64,000 nucleotides of DNA from Mikania micrantha (taxonomy: Eukaryota > Streptophyta > Magnoliopsida > Asterales > Asteraceae): positions 47,261,484 to 47,325,483 of the forward strand of contig CM018697.1 of assembly GCA_009363875.1 (NCBI GenBank), in the 5' to 3' direction. The notes under the pieces were generated by a model. It searched no databases. It was not told the origin of the DNA and was given only the letters and a program-made list of their open reading frames with translations. Numbering within the stretch: the stretch's first letter is position 1; every line of letters begins with the position of its first letter. Of the stretch, positions 46,429-57,082 are shown piece after piece. The translations under genes and the position numbers were made by a program.

Positions 46429-47664
46429 GTTGATTACATCCCTTCTCCAGAGTCAACTCTTGAAAAGAGAAAACTGAAGATGGTTTCGAGAAGACTTAGG
46501 GACCTCGACTCAAGAAACTGAATGTTGCGGGCACATCTTCTTAAACATCACCACCTGCACCACAAACAACTCACACACAAACCACCCATACTATTCTAGC
46601 CACCAAGGCAGCCAAAACCGCCAAAGACACCCAATCCACCCAACCTCAGATCAAAACCACCAAACCTTCATCACCCCAACCATCAAAACCTCAATCACCT
46701 CCACCCTCACAAACCTCACCTCCTCAATCTCCTACACCCCTTCACTTCTCTCAAACTCCACCACCACCAAAAACCAAGGACGACAAGGGCAAGGCTCCCC
46801 TCAAGACTCCTTTACCTTACATACCTGAAGATGTGCACGTTAATCTGAAATTCCATTAAGAGCGGGTGTTTGTGCTTTAACAAGACCCCCTGCTTCCAAA
46901 ATCCTTATAATTGAGAATCTTAGTGACGGTATGCTGAAGATTGTTGAACACCTTAACAAGATAAGAAAAGATATCAGCCTCTTGAAGAAAGAGAAGGCAG
47001 AGCTGGGAAAAGAGATTGAAGCTCTTAAAGGATCTAAGCCTGCTAATAAGGAGGAAAATAAGGAAGACAAGGAAGATGAAGACAAGAAGGATGATGAAAA
47101 AGATGAGGAGAAGAAAGATGATGACGATGATGATGAGAATGATGATAAAGGTGGTGATAAGAAAAAAATGGCCCAAGCAAGAAGAATGGTGAGCCCAATG
47201 ACGATCGGCGGTGATGATACTAGGAATCCTTCTTCCTCCAGCAAACCATCTAATGATTTTGATGATGATTTGTTTGGAGATATTCCAGATGAATTTTTCT
47301 TTGAGGGATTTTGGATAAGAAATGATAAACGAGGTATATGGAGATCTGTTAAAGGATGGGTCAATGGATTCAGTGTTCGATGCAGTCTGTGAACGGGAGC
47401 ATGGAGAGTTTACCGGATCTTCCTCATGAGCATCTAAGGAAGACGATCCAGAGAACATCATACTCGGGAATATCTCCACATATCAGTATTTAGACTATTT
47501 GTATGCTCAAAAATATGTCAATGCCCAAGTATAGGAGGTCACCTCTCTCAAAACTGTGATTGAGAATTGGTTTGACAAGAGGAGAGACTGGACTCCTGTT
47601 CAAACTGAAGTGCAGAAGACTTGGATCACACCAGGACCAGATGATGTGGTAGGGAATCCTGAAG
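46429..47664 (+). pseudogene. Envelope-like ORF of Sirevirus C, C-terminal part
   Basis: It resumes in the same protein (VDYIPSPEST, then a Pro/Thr/Ser/Lys-rich stretch 46550-46790). A predicted coiled coil with a long Lys/Asp/Glu run lies in the open stretch 46931-47392 (KIRKDISLLKKEKAELGKEI). Then come DDDLFGDIPDEFF and a C-terminal block (NWFDKRRDWTPVQTEVQKTW) that is cut by element I at 47665. Stops occur at 46519, 46857 and elsewhere. As in A, no membrane anchor is evident. Confidence 0.65.
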
Positions 47665-47914
47665 TGTCACACCCCCACCTCTCGTCACTTGTTAATGATG
47701 TCACTGAAACGGTCGAGAAAGCATAATGGTGATGTCTCAGAGATGAGGGGTGACTTACTTGATCCGATATCACAAGCACACAGATTAACTTAAAAGAAAT
47801 GCATTACAAGGATTTCGCAATCACAACCAACATTACATTATATAATCTAAGTTTATTACATTTATTTAATTACAAATGCTTAAAGTGCTGCCTCACCGGG
47901 TGGTCACTGTCTTC

Positions 47915-47954
47915 CTGCAAAAGGGTTTAAATTTGAAACGTCAGCACAAAGCTG
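47915..47954 (-). promoter_or_regulatory. LTR hairpin, branch point and splice acceptor in I
   Basis: In element orientation CAGC-TTTGT-GCTG (47954-47942), continuing CTGAC, a perfect plant branch-site consensus, then TTTAAACCCTTTTGCAG (AG at 47916-47915). Relative to K and E both arms changed (A to G and T to C), keeping the pairing. Confidence 0.55.
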
Positions 47955-48466
47955 GTTAGATCATACAGTTCAAGTTCCACAATATGATATGATATGTAAT
48001 TATAAGTTCTCAAAATGTTCTGTTCAAGATAATCATGGGACCCGTATCTAGTTCCTTTCGGACTGTTCTGTTCTTGTTCTATAAAGATACTACCCGTCGG
48101 TACATATCTATGTGCCTCATTGTCTTAATGTCTATCACGACACATTAAGAAGTTATGGAAACAGATAACAAACATTTACACCAAGGGGAGTTGCAAGCTC
48201 CCGGCAAATGGGTTGTCAGCCAATAGTACTATCAATGTTTTATGTTCGGCCCCACATGGGTTCACTAGATACAGTTCGGAAATGAGGACTTTTGATACTG
48301 TGATAGTGTTCTTGTTCTACAGGCAAAATCCCATGAAATCCACAAGTTCTCAACAATCACATGAAATCACGCAGATAATAATGATACATATCATATAGTT
48401 CTGAAAAGTTTTACAGCGCTACCCCGATGTTTATAAAAGAGTAAAAAGAAAAGGGGTTGTACGAAA

Positions 48467-48540
48467 CTCACCTGATAATATAGAGGTAGCATAATATCTC
48501 CCAAACTGATAATAAAGGGGTGATTCTGCATTTATTTATA
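48467..48540 (-). promoter_or_regulatory. TATA box and splice donor in I
   Basis: TATAAATA (48540-48533), then 61 nt, then ATCAG-GTGAGTTTCG (GT at 48471-48470). As in D/E, a CAG occurs just after the TATA-like run (AAATGCAG), so it might instead be an acceptor. Confidence 0.45.
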
Positions 48541-49481
48541 TTTAATGAGTTATTTAGGCTTTAATTTACTAATTAGATCTTTCTGAACGTTCAATGTCAA
48601 AGACATTGCTTTGAGAGTCATCAAACTGATATTAAATATTTAATTTGTTAATTTTGATGTTGTATCATACAATGTACGATAATGTTGGAACCTACATTGG
48701 ATTAGATTCCTAATACAAGGTTGATGACACTCTTGATTAATCAGAATAATCTAAGATTAACCAAATAGTTAATGTTGTTGATTATAATGCTAAAACAATT
48801 TCTAGATGGTTTAATAGCTTAGGAATGATCAATTCTTGTTATTGATTACCCAAATATCATGAAATATCACAATGTTGCATTAGGATAGGTGTAATAACCA
48901 TGTTTAACATGCTAATCTGACTGTTATCATAAACATCAGATAATCATTCCAATAAGTATGTTAATGGTTGTGATTAGTTTGAAACACTTGGATTCAACCT
49001 TACATTTCAAGGATCAATCAAACTAATTACCTACATTGTCATAATCAAATGGTTTAAACCATTATAATCATGGGTATGATTTCATGCAAAACGGGCATTA
49101 CAACAGATCAAAACAAGGATTTAACCGTTAAAACATTATGTTCTTTGTTTATAATCAATCCTAGCCATCATCTAGGCAATAATCAACAATCCTAACAATG
49201 TCATTACGTTCAAAATCAAGATCTAATCAATCATTATCAAACTAGATGGTTAAAACGAATCATTACCTAATCAGACGGATATCTGTGGTTAAAACGGCGA
49301 TCAGTACTTGTAGATATGATCCCTGGTATGATCTACGGCTTCTGATGGCTTCAAAATATAGTTTGGATGGTAGTTTGGCCGGAAATTGCGTCGGGTAAGA
49401 GTGTGTGTTCGAGAGAGTTGAAGAACTTCAATTCTGCATGAAATCTGATTAAGAAGATCAAAGTTTTCCACCGCCTCATCT

Positions 49482-49610
49482 GTCGCGTACCGCGACGAGA
49501 AGCCAAAGAAGGCTTCGCGTACCGCGAAGAAATCCGGGTATCTCAGATATTTTCATGCATCGCATACCGCGGAGAACCCTCATCCTAGCCTTCGCGTAGC
49601 GTGACGAGTC
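49482..49610 (+). repeat. CGCGTACCGCGA palindrome array (I)
   Basis: GTCGCG-TAC-CGCGAC (49482-49496), CTTCGCG-TAC-CGCGAAG (49513-49529), then degenerate copies near 49559 and 49592. The flanking bases differ between the first two copies but pair in each. Confidence 0.7.
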
Positions 49611-49817
49611 CAAAAGTTCAACAATTAGAAATTTTTCTTCGTTTTTCTATTCCGGGCAATCCAGGACTCCGTTTTGCACACGGTTTTCTCCCACTTTCAT
49701 CTTTTCTCGCATACTATCGATCTGTAATAATTTCAATCGCCAAATCAACGCGGATTTCTAGAACGACCAAATGTGATCCCGTCATCAATGACATAATTCT
49801 CAACTACAATTGTCACA

Positions 49818-49831
49818 GTCTCCTCCTGTTT
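49818..49831 (-). promoter_or_regulatory. 3' polypurine tract (I)
   Basis: AAACAGGAGGAGAC in element orientation directly before the LTR; preceded by AAATTTCGGGACGAAATTT (49834-49852), shared with D. Confidence 0.75.
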
Positions 49832-49880
49832 GAGAAATTTCGTCCCGAAATTTAGTGACGACTTACATAATGACAATCGT

Positions 49881-52800
49881 TTATGAGAATAGATGTGGGT
49901 ATTTTTCTTTCATTTGATCTTCACGTTCCCAAGTATACTCAGGTCCACGCTGCGAATTCCATCGAACTTTAACGATTGGTATGCGACTACGCTTCAGCAC
50001 TTTCATTTCTCGAACCATTACCTCTACTGGTTCTTCACTGAACTGAAGTTTTTCATCAATATGAATCTCTTCTAGAGGTACTATTAATGATTCGTCAGTT
50101 AGGCACTTCTTCAGACTGGATACATGAAAAACATCGTGAATATTACTGAGTTCAAGAGGTAACTCAAGTCTGTAGGCTACCGATCCAATTCGTTCAAGAA
50201 TTTTGAATGGTCCTACGAATCTTGGTGAAAGTTTACATCTTTTCCCAAATATAGAAATGCCCTTCCAAGGTGAAACTTTCAACATTACTCGATCACCTAT
50301 TTGGAATTCTAACGGTCTACGACGATTATCAGCATAACTCTTTTGACGATCGCGAGCAGCTTTAATCCGTTCTTGAATGAGTGCGATCTTATCGGTTGCT
50401 TCCTGAATGATTTCTGGGCCTATGATTTGACTCTCACCTACCTCTGACCAACAGATAGGTGATCTACACTTGCGTCCATAAAGTGCTTCGAATGGAGCGC
50501 ATTGAATACTGGTATGTAGCTGTTATTGTATGAAAATTCAACAAGTGGAAGATGAATATCCCAGCTACCTCCGAAATCAATCACACAGCTTCTAAGCATG
50601 TCTTCAAGAGTTTGATTTGTTCGTTCAGTCTGCCCGTCCGTTTGTGGATGATAAGCTGTGCTCATATTGATTTGTGTGCCAAGAGCATTCTGATGAGTTT
50701 GCCAAAATCGTGACATAAATCGACTATCTCTGTCAGAAATGATAGAGATGGGTACTCCATGTCGAGATATAATCTCATTAAACATAGAGTTTAGCGAGTC
50801 GATCCATAGAATAATCCTCTCGGATGGGTAGAAAATGCGCAGATTTTGTAAGTCGATCAACGATAACTCATATAGAGTCATGATTACGTGATGTTCTGGG
50901 TAATTTAGTGATGAAATCCACAGAGATCTGATCCCATTTCCACATGGGAATCTCAGGTTGTTGCAATAACCCAGAAGGTCGTTGATGTTCAGCCTTAACT
51001 TTGAGACATGTTAAGCATGGATCCACATATTCGGCTATGTGTTTCTTCATTCCAGGCCACCATTAAAAATCTTTAAGATCTTTGTACATTTTATCAGCAC
51101 CTGGATGAATAGAATACCTGGATTTGTGCGCCTCATCCAAGATAATTGTTCTAGAGTTACCGAATAAAGGAACCCAAATTCGGCTTTTGAAATACAGCAC
51201 TCCGTCAACTTTCGTTTCGAGTTTCTTGTCTAATCCCCTCAGTCCTTCAGCAGAATAGTTCGTTGCTTGTAAAGCTTGTTGCTGAGCTTCTTTAATCTGA
51301 GAAATTGGACTAGTTTGAATAGTCATCCCTAACGCTTTCACACGTAAAGGTTTGACTCGTTCCTTGCGACTCAAGGCATCGGCTACGACATTAGCTTTAC
51401 CTGGATGATAACCATTTTTACTGTCATAGTCATTTAAAAGTTCTACCCACCGCCTCTGTCGCATGTTCAACATTTTCTGATCTACAATGTGTTGAAGACT
51501 TTTATGATCAGTGTATATAATACACTTGGTTCCGTATAAATAGTGTCTCCTAATCTTGAGTGCAAACACCACTGCACCAAGTTCTAGATCATGAGTGGTA
51601 TAGTGCTTCTCATGTACTTTCAGTTGTCGAGAAGCATAAGCAATTACCTTATCATTCTGCATTATAACACACCCAAGACCTTGACGAGAAGCATCACAGT
51701 ACACTGTGAAATTATTAGTACCTTCCGGTAATGCCAAGATAGGTGCATTGCAGAGTTTGTGTTTCAACAGTTGGAATGCCTCCTCCTGTTGGGAATCCCA
51801 TATAAACGGTTGATTTTTATAGGTCAATGCGGTAAGTGTCAAGGCTATTTTTGAAAATTTTTTGATAAATCGACGATAATAACCTGCCAGCCCCAAGAAT
51901 TGATGTATTTCAGTCGGGGTTCGTGGTGTCTCCCATTGCTTCACCGCTTGAATCTTACTGGGATCCACTTGAATACCGTTCTCATTTACAACATGCCCAA
52001 GAAATTGAACTTCTAGTAACCAAAACTCACACTTGGAAAATTTAGCATATAATTTCTCATGTGCCAAAAGTTCTAAAATTAGTTTCAAGTGTTGAGCATG
52101 TTCTTGTTGATTCCGAGAATAAATAAGAATATCATCAATAAACACAATCACAAATTTTTCCAGATAAGGTCTACATACTCGATTCCTCAGATCCATGAAA
52201 ACTGCAGGTGCATTGGTTAAACCAAATAGCATTACTAGAAATTCATAATGCCCATATTGAGTTCTAAAAGCAGTTTTAGGAACATCATCATCATGAATAC
52301 GTAACTGATGATATCCAGATCTTAAATCGATTTTTGAAAAGTAAGTAGCACCTTGCAATTGATCAAACAGATCATCGATACGAGGTAGTGGATAACGGTT
52401 CTTGATTGTCAGTTTATTGAGTTCCCGGTAGTCAATACACATCTTGAATGAACCATCCTTCTTTTTCACAAATAGAATTGGTGTTCCCCAGGGTGAGAAA
52501 CTAGGTCTAATAAAACCTTTATCTAGAAGTTCCTGTAATTGACCGGAAAGTTCTTGCATTTCTGATGGCGCAAGCCGATACGGGGCTTTAGCAACAGGTG
52601 CTGCACCTGGAATCAAATCAATACGAAATTCGACTTGTCTCACTGGGGGTAATCCTAATATGTCCTCAGGAAAAACTTCAGGAAAATCTTTGACTACTGG
52701 AATGTCTGTGATTTGTTTGAATGGAGACTTGTGCTCAATCACGTGTGTCAGGAAAGCATAACATCCCTTCCTTAAGAATTTCTGAGCTCACATATAAGAA

Positions 52801-53690
52801 ATGATACCAAGTTTCCTACCAGCTCGTTCTCCTTGGACTATCAGTGTATTACCATCAGATAATGGAATACGAATCATCTTGTTTTGACATACAACTTCTG
52901 CTTGGTTATCAGAAAGCCAGTCCATACCTGTCACAACATCAAAGCTTCCAAGCTCAATAGGAAGTAAATTGATATTGAAAAGATGATCATTCAAATTCAA
53001 GGAACATCCTTGAATAACACTGTTTGTTTTGATTAACTTGCCATTAGCAAGTTCAACGACATAAGGAGTTTCTAGATTTACCGTAGGCAATGAAAGTAAT
53101 GATGCAAATTCAGGAGAGATAAAACTCTTATCTGCTCCTGTATCTAATAGAACTGATGCTTATAGATTATTAGGAAGAAACATACCAGTGACAATATTTG
53201 CATCATGTCTCGCCTCAGTCGCACCAATCTGAAAAGCTCTCCATCTAGCTTCATTCCCTGGATTGGTGTTGTTGTTCGGGCAGTTTCTCATAAGATGGTC
53301 AGGACTTCCACACTTGAAGCATGACCGGTTGTTTTGAGTGGTTTGTCGTGGTGCTTGGTTTGGTGATTGAGCAGGAAACTTGCAATATTTAGCATAGTGT
53401 CCTACTCGGTTACAGTTCAGGCAAACAGGACAAGGTCCTTTGTGATGGAATGGACACTTCTTGCATTTGGGCGCCTGCCCAATATAAGTTTTCCTCTCAG
53501 AAACAGTTGCACCATAGTTCTTCACAATTGGCTTGCCCTGGCTAGTCTTAGCAGGAGCTTTTGCCTTGGTTTTGCCAAACCACTTTCGTTTAGTACCTTT
53601 TGAAACATTTGAGGTACCGATATCACTACGGCTCACTGCTGTCTGAGTTTTCAAGAATAGAGTACCACTCCTTACCGCCTCATTGGTAAG
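49881..53690 (-). pseudogene. Gypsy I Gag end - Pol, decayed
   Basis: Leftward from 53690: end of Gag with two knuckle-like Cys clusters (CLNCNRVGHYAKYC near 53420, CFKCGSPDHLMRNC near 53310). Protease DTGADKSF (near 53130) follows a TAA at about 53160. The long open stretch 52742-51063 has RT (FIDDILIYSR near 52130) and RNase H (YCDASRQGLG, ADALSRKE). Integrase is in three pieces (51050-50868, 50881-50438, 50285-49881), the last with a chromodomain-like end (IPIVKVRWNSQRGPEYTWE). Stops lie at 52788, 51060 and 50868, with shifts around 50880 and 50300-50440. It is about 65-70% identical to D by eye, a separate family. Confidence 0.85.
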
Positions 53691-54212
53691 TGTGACACCC
53701 GGCAATTTCAGGTGAATTGCGACTCTTACATTCTTTACATTTCACATTCATACTTGTTGCATTTCATTTAATTATGATTGATTAGATGAGTTGAACACAA
53801 ATTAATGCGAGACGATAGTTCGTGGAGCTATCGAATCGTACATTGCACATTGGTTTTGGAAACCAAGTGTGGCAAACACAACACTAACGCAAAACAATAA
53901 TTCGGGGAATTATTGGATTGTGCATCACACGTTGATTAGGATTAATCAAGCGTGCAAACACTCCGTTAGACACGAACACAAACAATCATCGATAATTCGA
54001 GGAATTACCGAAACACACACGAGTCTCACGAACGTTGGTGAACGTCAAACACATTGTGTATCACAACACTCGAAACTTCACGAAACAGTCACACAGTGAA
54101 CTGGGAAGCTCAAACGAGTCCAAACGACACTCGAACGATGTTCTACAGTCGAGAAACGGGCGAGAATGGGCCCAGAACAGCAAAATAGGCATATTGGGCC
54201 TTACATATGGGC

Positions 54213-54341
54213 CAGGCGGTACGCCTGACCCGAAGAACCCATCTCTGGCGATGCGCGCGAGAAGAAGAACTCAGCCGGACATATTTGCCATCCGCGCGTA
54301 ACGCCTAGGACCATTAGCCTGCGTCAGGCGATACGCCTGAC
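54213..54341 (+). repeat. GGCGATACGCCTGA palindrome array (J)
   Basis: CAGGCG-GTA-CGCCTG (54213-54227) and GTCAGGCG-ATA-CGCCTGAC (54323-54341) with related GCGATGCGCGCG and CGCGTAACGCC words between. Confidence 0.7.
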
Positions 54342-55009
54342 ATGACCAGATCGCAAAATTAGATTTACACTCAACCTATCTCACTTTTAATCATTCTAAT
54401 CCTATTCTCTCGGCCATAACACCTCTATCTCGAGTTCCTACCTCTGTTTCTTCATCATTTCACCAGAAAACTCCATTGATGAAGCTTTGAAGCTCCTAGG
54501 AAGCCATTGGAGCATAGAAGGAAGCTTGGAACTCATCACCATCAACACACCACCACTTGAAGCCACTAAGAGTTTATTTCCAACCACCCTTGGAGCTGCC
54601 AAATCCCTGATTCAACTTCATTCCAGCGATATAGAGCATCTAAGGTAGTTTTACTTGCTCCTTGATAGTTAGATCGAACATGCAATGGGTAAAAACCCAC
54701 ATGCATGAAGATCCACTCACATGCAAGCACCCACCCATCACATGCACGAATTTCTTGTGGTTTGAATCTGGGTTTGATGATATAAATGTGTTTCTTGATG
54801 ATCTATGATGTTTAGATTGAGTTTTATGATGATCTAAAGTGATGGGTATGAACCTATATGCTTGAAATGATGATTTAAGACATTATAATGCCATGCATGT
54901 ATGATCCATGATGGTTAGAATGATTTTGAGTATATAGATATGTTTCTTGATAACATTGGATGATGATTTCATGAATAGATGATGTTAAAATGGTTTATTT
55001 ATGATTATT

Positions 55010-55640
55010 TCTATTTTTAGTAACTTTTGAGTTACAAGATGATGATGTAGTGAAAGTGGTGAGCATGCATGTGTATGAACATGTTATTTGGATGATATTA
55101 TGATGATTAGAAACTTAAGAATGTAATTTTGAATGTGATTATAGTCACTTTTAACATGGTTACTATATTTAGTAACTTTTCGGGTCAAAATGTTGCTAGA
55201 TTATGTTATGGACCATGTTTGCATGTTTAAATGATGTTAGATTGGTTATTATGATGATTGGTGACATGAAAATTGGTTTAGAAATATTAAGATGGTCATT
55301 TTATGCAAAAACTACAAAGTTACTATTTATAGTAACTTTATTTTTACAAAAACCGATTTGTAAACATGATGTGTGATTCGAGCATGCTAAATGACTTATT
55401 ATGATGTAGTATGATGATTTGATACTAAGTTAGATGGTTTCTGATGTCACGAATGCTACAATTGGAAACTTTCCATTTTAGGAAACTTTTATGTGCAAAC
55501 ATGTTGTAAACGAATTATGTGACTCTGTATGATGATGTGCTATGTGTCAACATTATCACGTAGGACTAATGAGCATGCCAGAACTCTGAAATCAATATGC
55601 TTGTGAACTTGCTATAAATGGTAACTTGTCCATAGACGTG
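55010..55640 (+). repeat. Diverged repeats of about 150 bp in J
   Basis: The TAAC of TAGTAACTTT-like cores falls at 55021, 55173, 55333, 55483 (GGAAACTTT) and 55622, spacings 152, 160, 150 and 139. The third core is a perfect inverted repeat, AAAGTTACTA-TTTA-TAGTAACTTT (55316-55339). Confidence 0.55.
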
Positions 55641-55893
55641 ACTTGCGCGTTTTGCACACAACAAGCACTAACACGAATGTTTCACAATACACAACCAAAA
55701 CATGGTTCACCAACGGGTCGTTGACACACACGGTCAAACACGGTCAATGTAGACCAACACAGACAGACATGATCAACCGAGAGTTATTGATCACGTAACA
55801 CAATCACTTACACGAACTCACGTGTAATATACGATATAGGTAGCCGGTGACTGACCACCCGACGACACAGGAGCTTACGCTTACATTTGTTCA

Positions 55894-56374
55894 TGTTAGT
55901 GCATATTTGAAATGTTTTGCTATTCAAAAGTTGTATTTATTTTGAATTGTTAAGGGTTCGGCTAGGTTTGCCAAGGTTCGTTTGGCCCACGAACCTAGGC
56001 AGGTTCGGCGAACCTATTGTGTCTAAGGGTTCGGCGAACCTATAATCTTGATAAGATTCGTCTGACAAACCTATAGGTTCGTTTAGCAAACCTTAGGGTT
56101 CGGCTCACGAACCTAAGGTTCGCTGGTCTGTAACTATATATAGTTGTTTTGTTTGTTATTTTAGTAGACTTTTGCTGAGTGCTTTTGTGAGATCTGCTGA
56201 AATTCTCTGTGTGAGAAGTTTGTTAGTCTTGTAATCATTTGTTGATAATACAAGAAGTTTTTATTGAAATTGCTTGTTTTCTTGAGTTTTATACATATCA
56301 ACTATGGATTCCGCACGTAGTAGATAGTTAGTAGAGCTTGTATTTCGATCCTGAACGGTTTCACCAAACCAACA
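55894..56374 (+). repeat. 5' LTR of Sirevirus B (481 bp)
   Basis: TGTTAGTGCATATT to AAACCAACA. U3 carries a GGTTCG/CGAACC cluster (55950-56125), including AGGTTCG-G-CGAACCT (56001-56015), immediately before the TATA box CTATATATAG (56134-56143). R/U5 includes GTGTGAGAAG and a stretch shared with A's LTR (ATGGATTCCGCAC-like). Confidence 0.85.
56134..56143 (+). promoter_or_regulatory. TATA box of Sirevirus B LTR
   Basis: CTATATATAG, right after the last GGTTCG word; transcription probably starts about 30 bp downstream. Confidence 0.6.
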
Positions 56375-56375
56375 G

Positions 56376-56388
56376 TGGTATCAGAGAG
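56376..56388 (+). promoter_or_regulatory. Primer-binding site (B)
   Basis: TGGTATCAGAGAG, initiator tRNA-Met type, one base after the LTR end. Confidence 0.85.
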
Positions 56389-57082
56389 TTTGGTGAAGTT
56401 CTACACTACAAATTCAAGGATTTCAAGCATTTGAAGATTTGAAGATATGAAGATCATCAATGGCTACTTTCTATTCTCTTTTTGACTGATTTTCTGGTGT
56501 TTGAGGTTGTTTATCTTGTCAATTGTTGTTGAATTACAACAATTGAAGTTTTGGAGATGTTTTGGTAGAGATTTGGAAGGATTTTTTGAAGTTTTGGAAA
56601 TTTTCCCGCTCAAAAATTTCAAATCTGCGCTACAGGTTCGTTCCACGAACCTGTGATTTGCTGAAGACAAAGGTTCGCTGTTATTCTGAGTTTTCAGAGG
56701 GTTCGTTTGTAAATTTGCTGAAGGTTCGGCAAGGCTCGTCAATATAGTTCGCTAGTTTGTTTGATAGTTCGGCAGAAGGTTCGCTGGTTACTGTTCATAG
56801 TTCGGCTGAGGGTTCGGTTGAACTAAAGGTTCGTTAGTATTGAGAGTTAGTCTGTGCAAAGGTTCGTGAGTTTCAAAGATTCACTGCTCAAAGGTTCGCT
56901 GCTCAGAAGACAAATTTTGTCCATAGGTTCGGCTGAGGTTCGTCTGAAGGTTCGGCTGAAGGAAAATTTAGTCCATAGGTTCGGCTGAGACAGAATTTTG
57001 TCTAAAGGTTCGTCTGAGGATAAGTTGAAGGTTCGGCTAGTTCAAAATCTGAAAAGGTTCGCTGCTTTCAAATTCAGAAATT
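56389..57082 (+). repeat. Gag leader of B with GGTTCG word array
   Basis: 56389-56630 is plain leader; 56635-57065 holds about twenty copies of GGTTCGGCTG, GGTTCGCTG, GGTTCGTCTG and related words, ending 18 bp before the gag ATG. Most are in the sense direction. No upstream ORF of note. Confidence 0.75.

Larger units (their letters stand above)
5779..47664 (+). mobile_element. Old Sirevirus-like element C, host of the nested insertions
   Basis: C is recognised as three segments: 5779-12702 (leader, gag, pol fragment, spacer), 42394-43361 and 46429-47664 (envelope-like ORF). The order gag, PR, INT, RT, spacer, envelope-like ORF is collinear across the insertions, which is why I join them. The 5' LTR and primer-binding site are not seen: A's LTR ends at 5778 and C's leader starts directly. 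The 3' end is lost beyond the insertion of I at 47665. Every coding part carries stops and frameshifts, and most of RT plus RNase H is deleted, so C is the oldest layer. Confidence 0.65.
47665..49817 (-). repeat. 3' LTR of I (2153 bp)
   Basis: In element orientation it starts TGTGACAATTGTAG (49817) and ends GGGGGTGTGACA (47665). It carries a CGCGTACCGCGA palindrome cluster (49482-49610), a leader ending GATTAG-GTAATG (about 49268), TATAAATA (48540-48533), splice donor (48471) and hairpin/acceptor (47954-47915). Confidence 0.82.
47665..53690 (-). mobile_element. Decayed Tekay-like Gypsy element I (minus strand)
   Basis: 3' LTR 47665-49817, polypurine tract, then pol and the end of gag reading leftward from 53690. 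The N-terminal half of gag, the PBS and the 5' LTR are missing because LTR J starts at 53691. Inserted into C's envelope-like ORF after CTGAAG. Many stops and shifts. Confidence 0.82.
53691..55893 (+). repeat. LTR J, cut on the right by element B
   Basis: It begins TGTGACACCCGGCAATTTC directly after I's gag (5 bp before: GTAAG). Orientation is judged from a leader-like block (54380-54640) ending CATCTAAG-GTAGTTT. Upstream is a GGCGATACGCCTGA palindrome array (54213-54341). Downstream, 55010-55640 shows diverged units of about 150 bp each with TAGTAACTTT. Near 55866 GACACAGGAG may be a ruined form of the CAG-GTGAGT donor. No terminal CA or target duplication is visible because B starts at 55894. 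Confidence 0.65.

Noticed and set aside
46840..47479. 174- and 200-aa minus-strand frames, one Ser/Phe-rich and one with a hydrophobic Ile/Leu stretch
   Set aside because: Antisense reading of the Lys/Asp/Glu-rich coiled-coil region of C's envelope-like ORF; the apparent membrane segment is an artefact.
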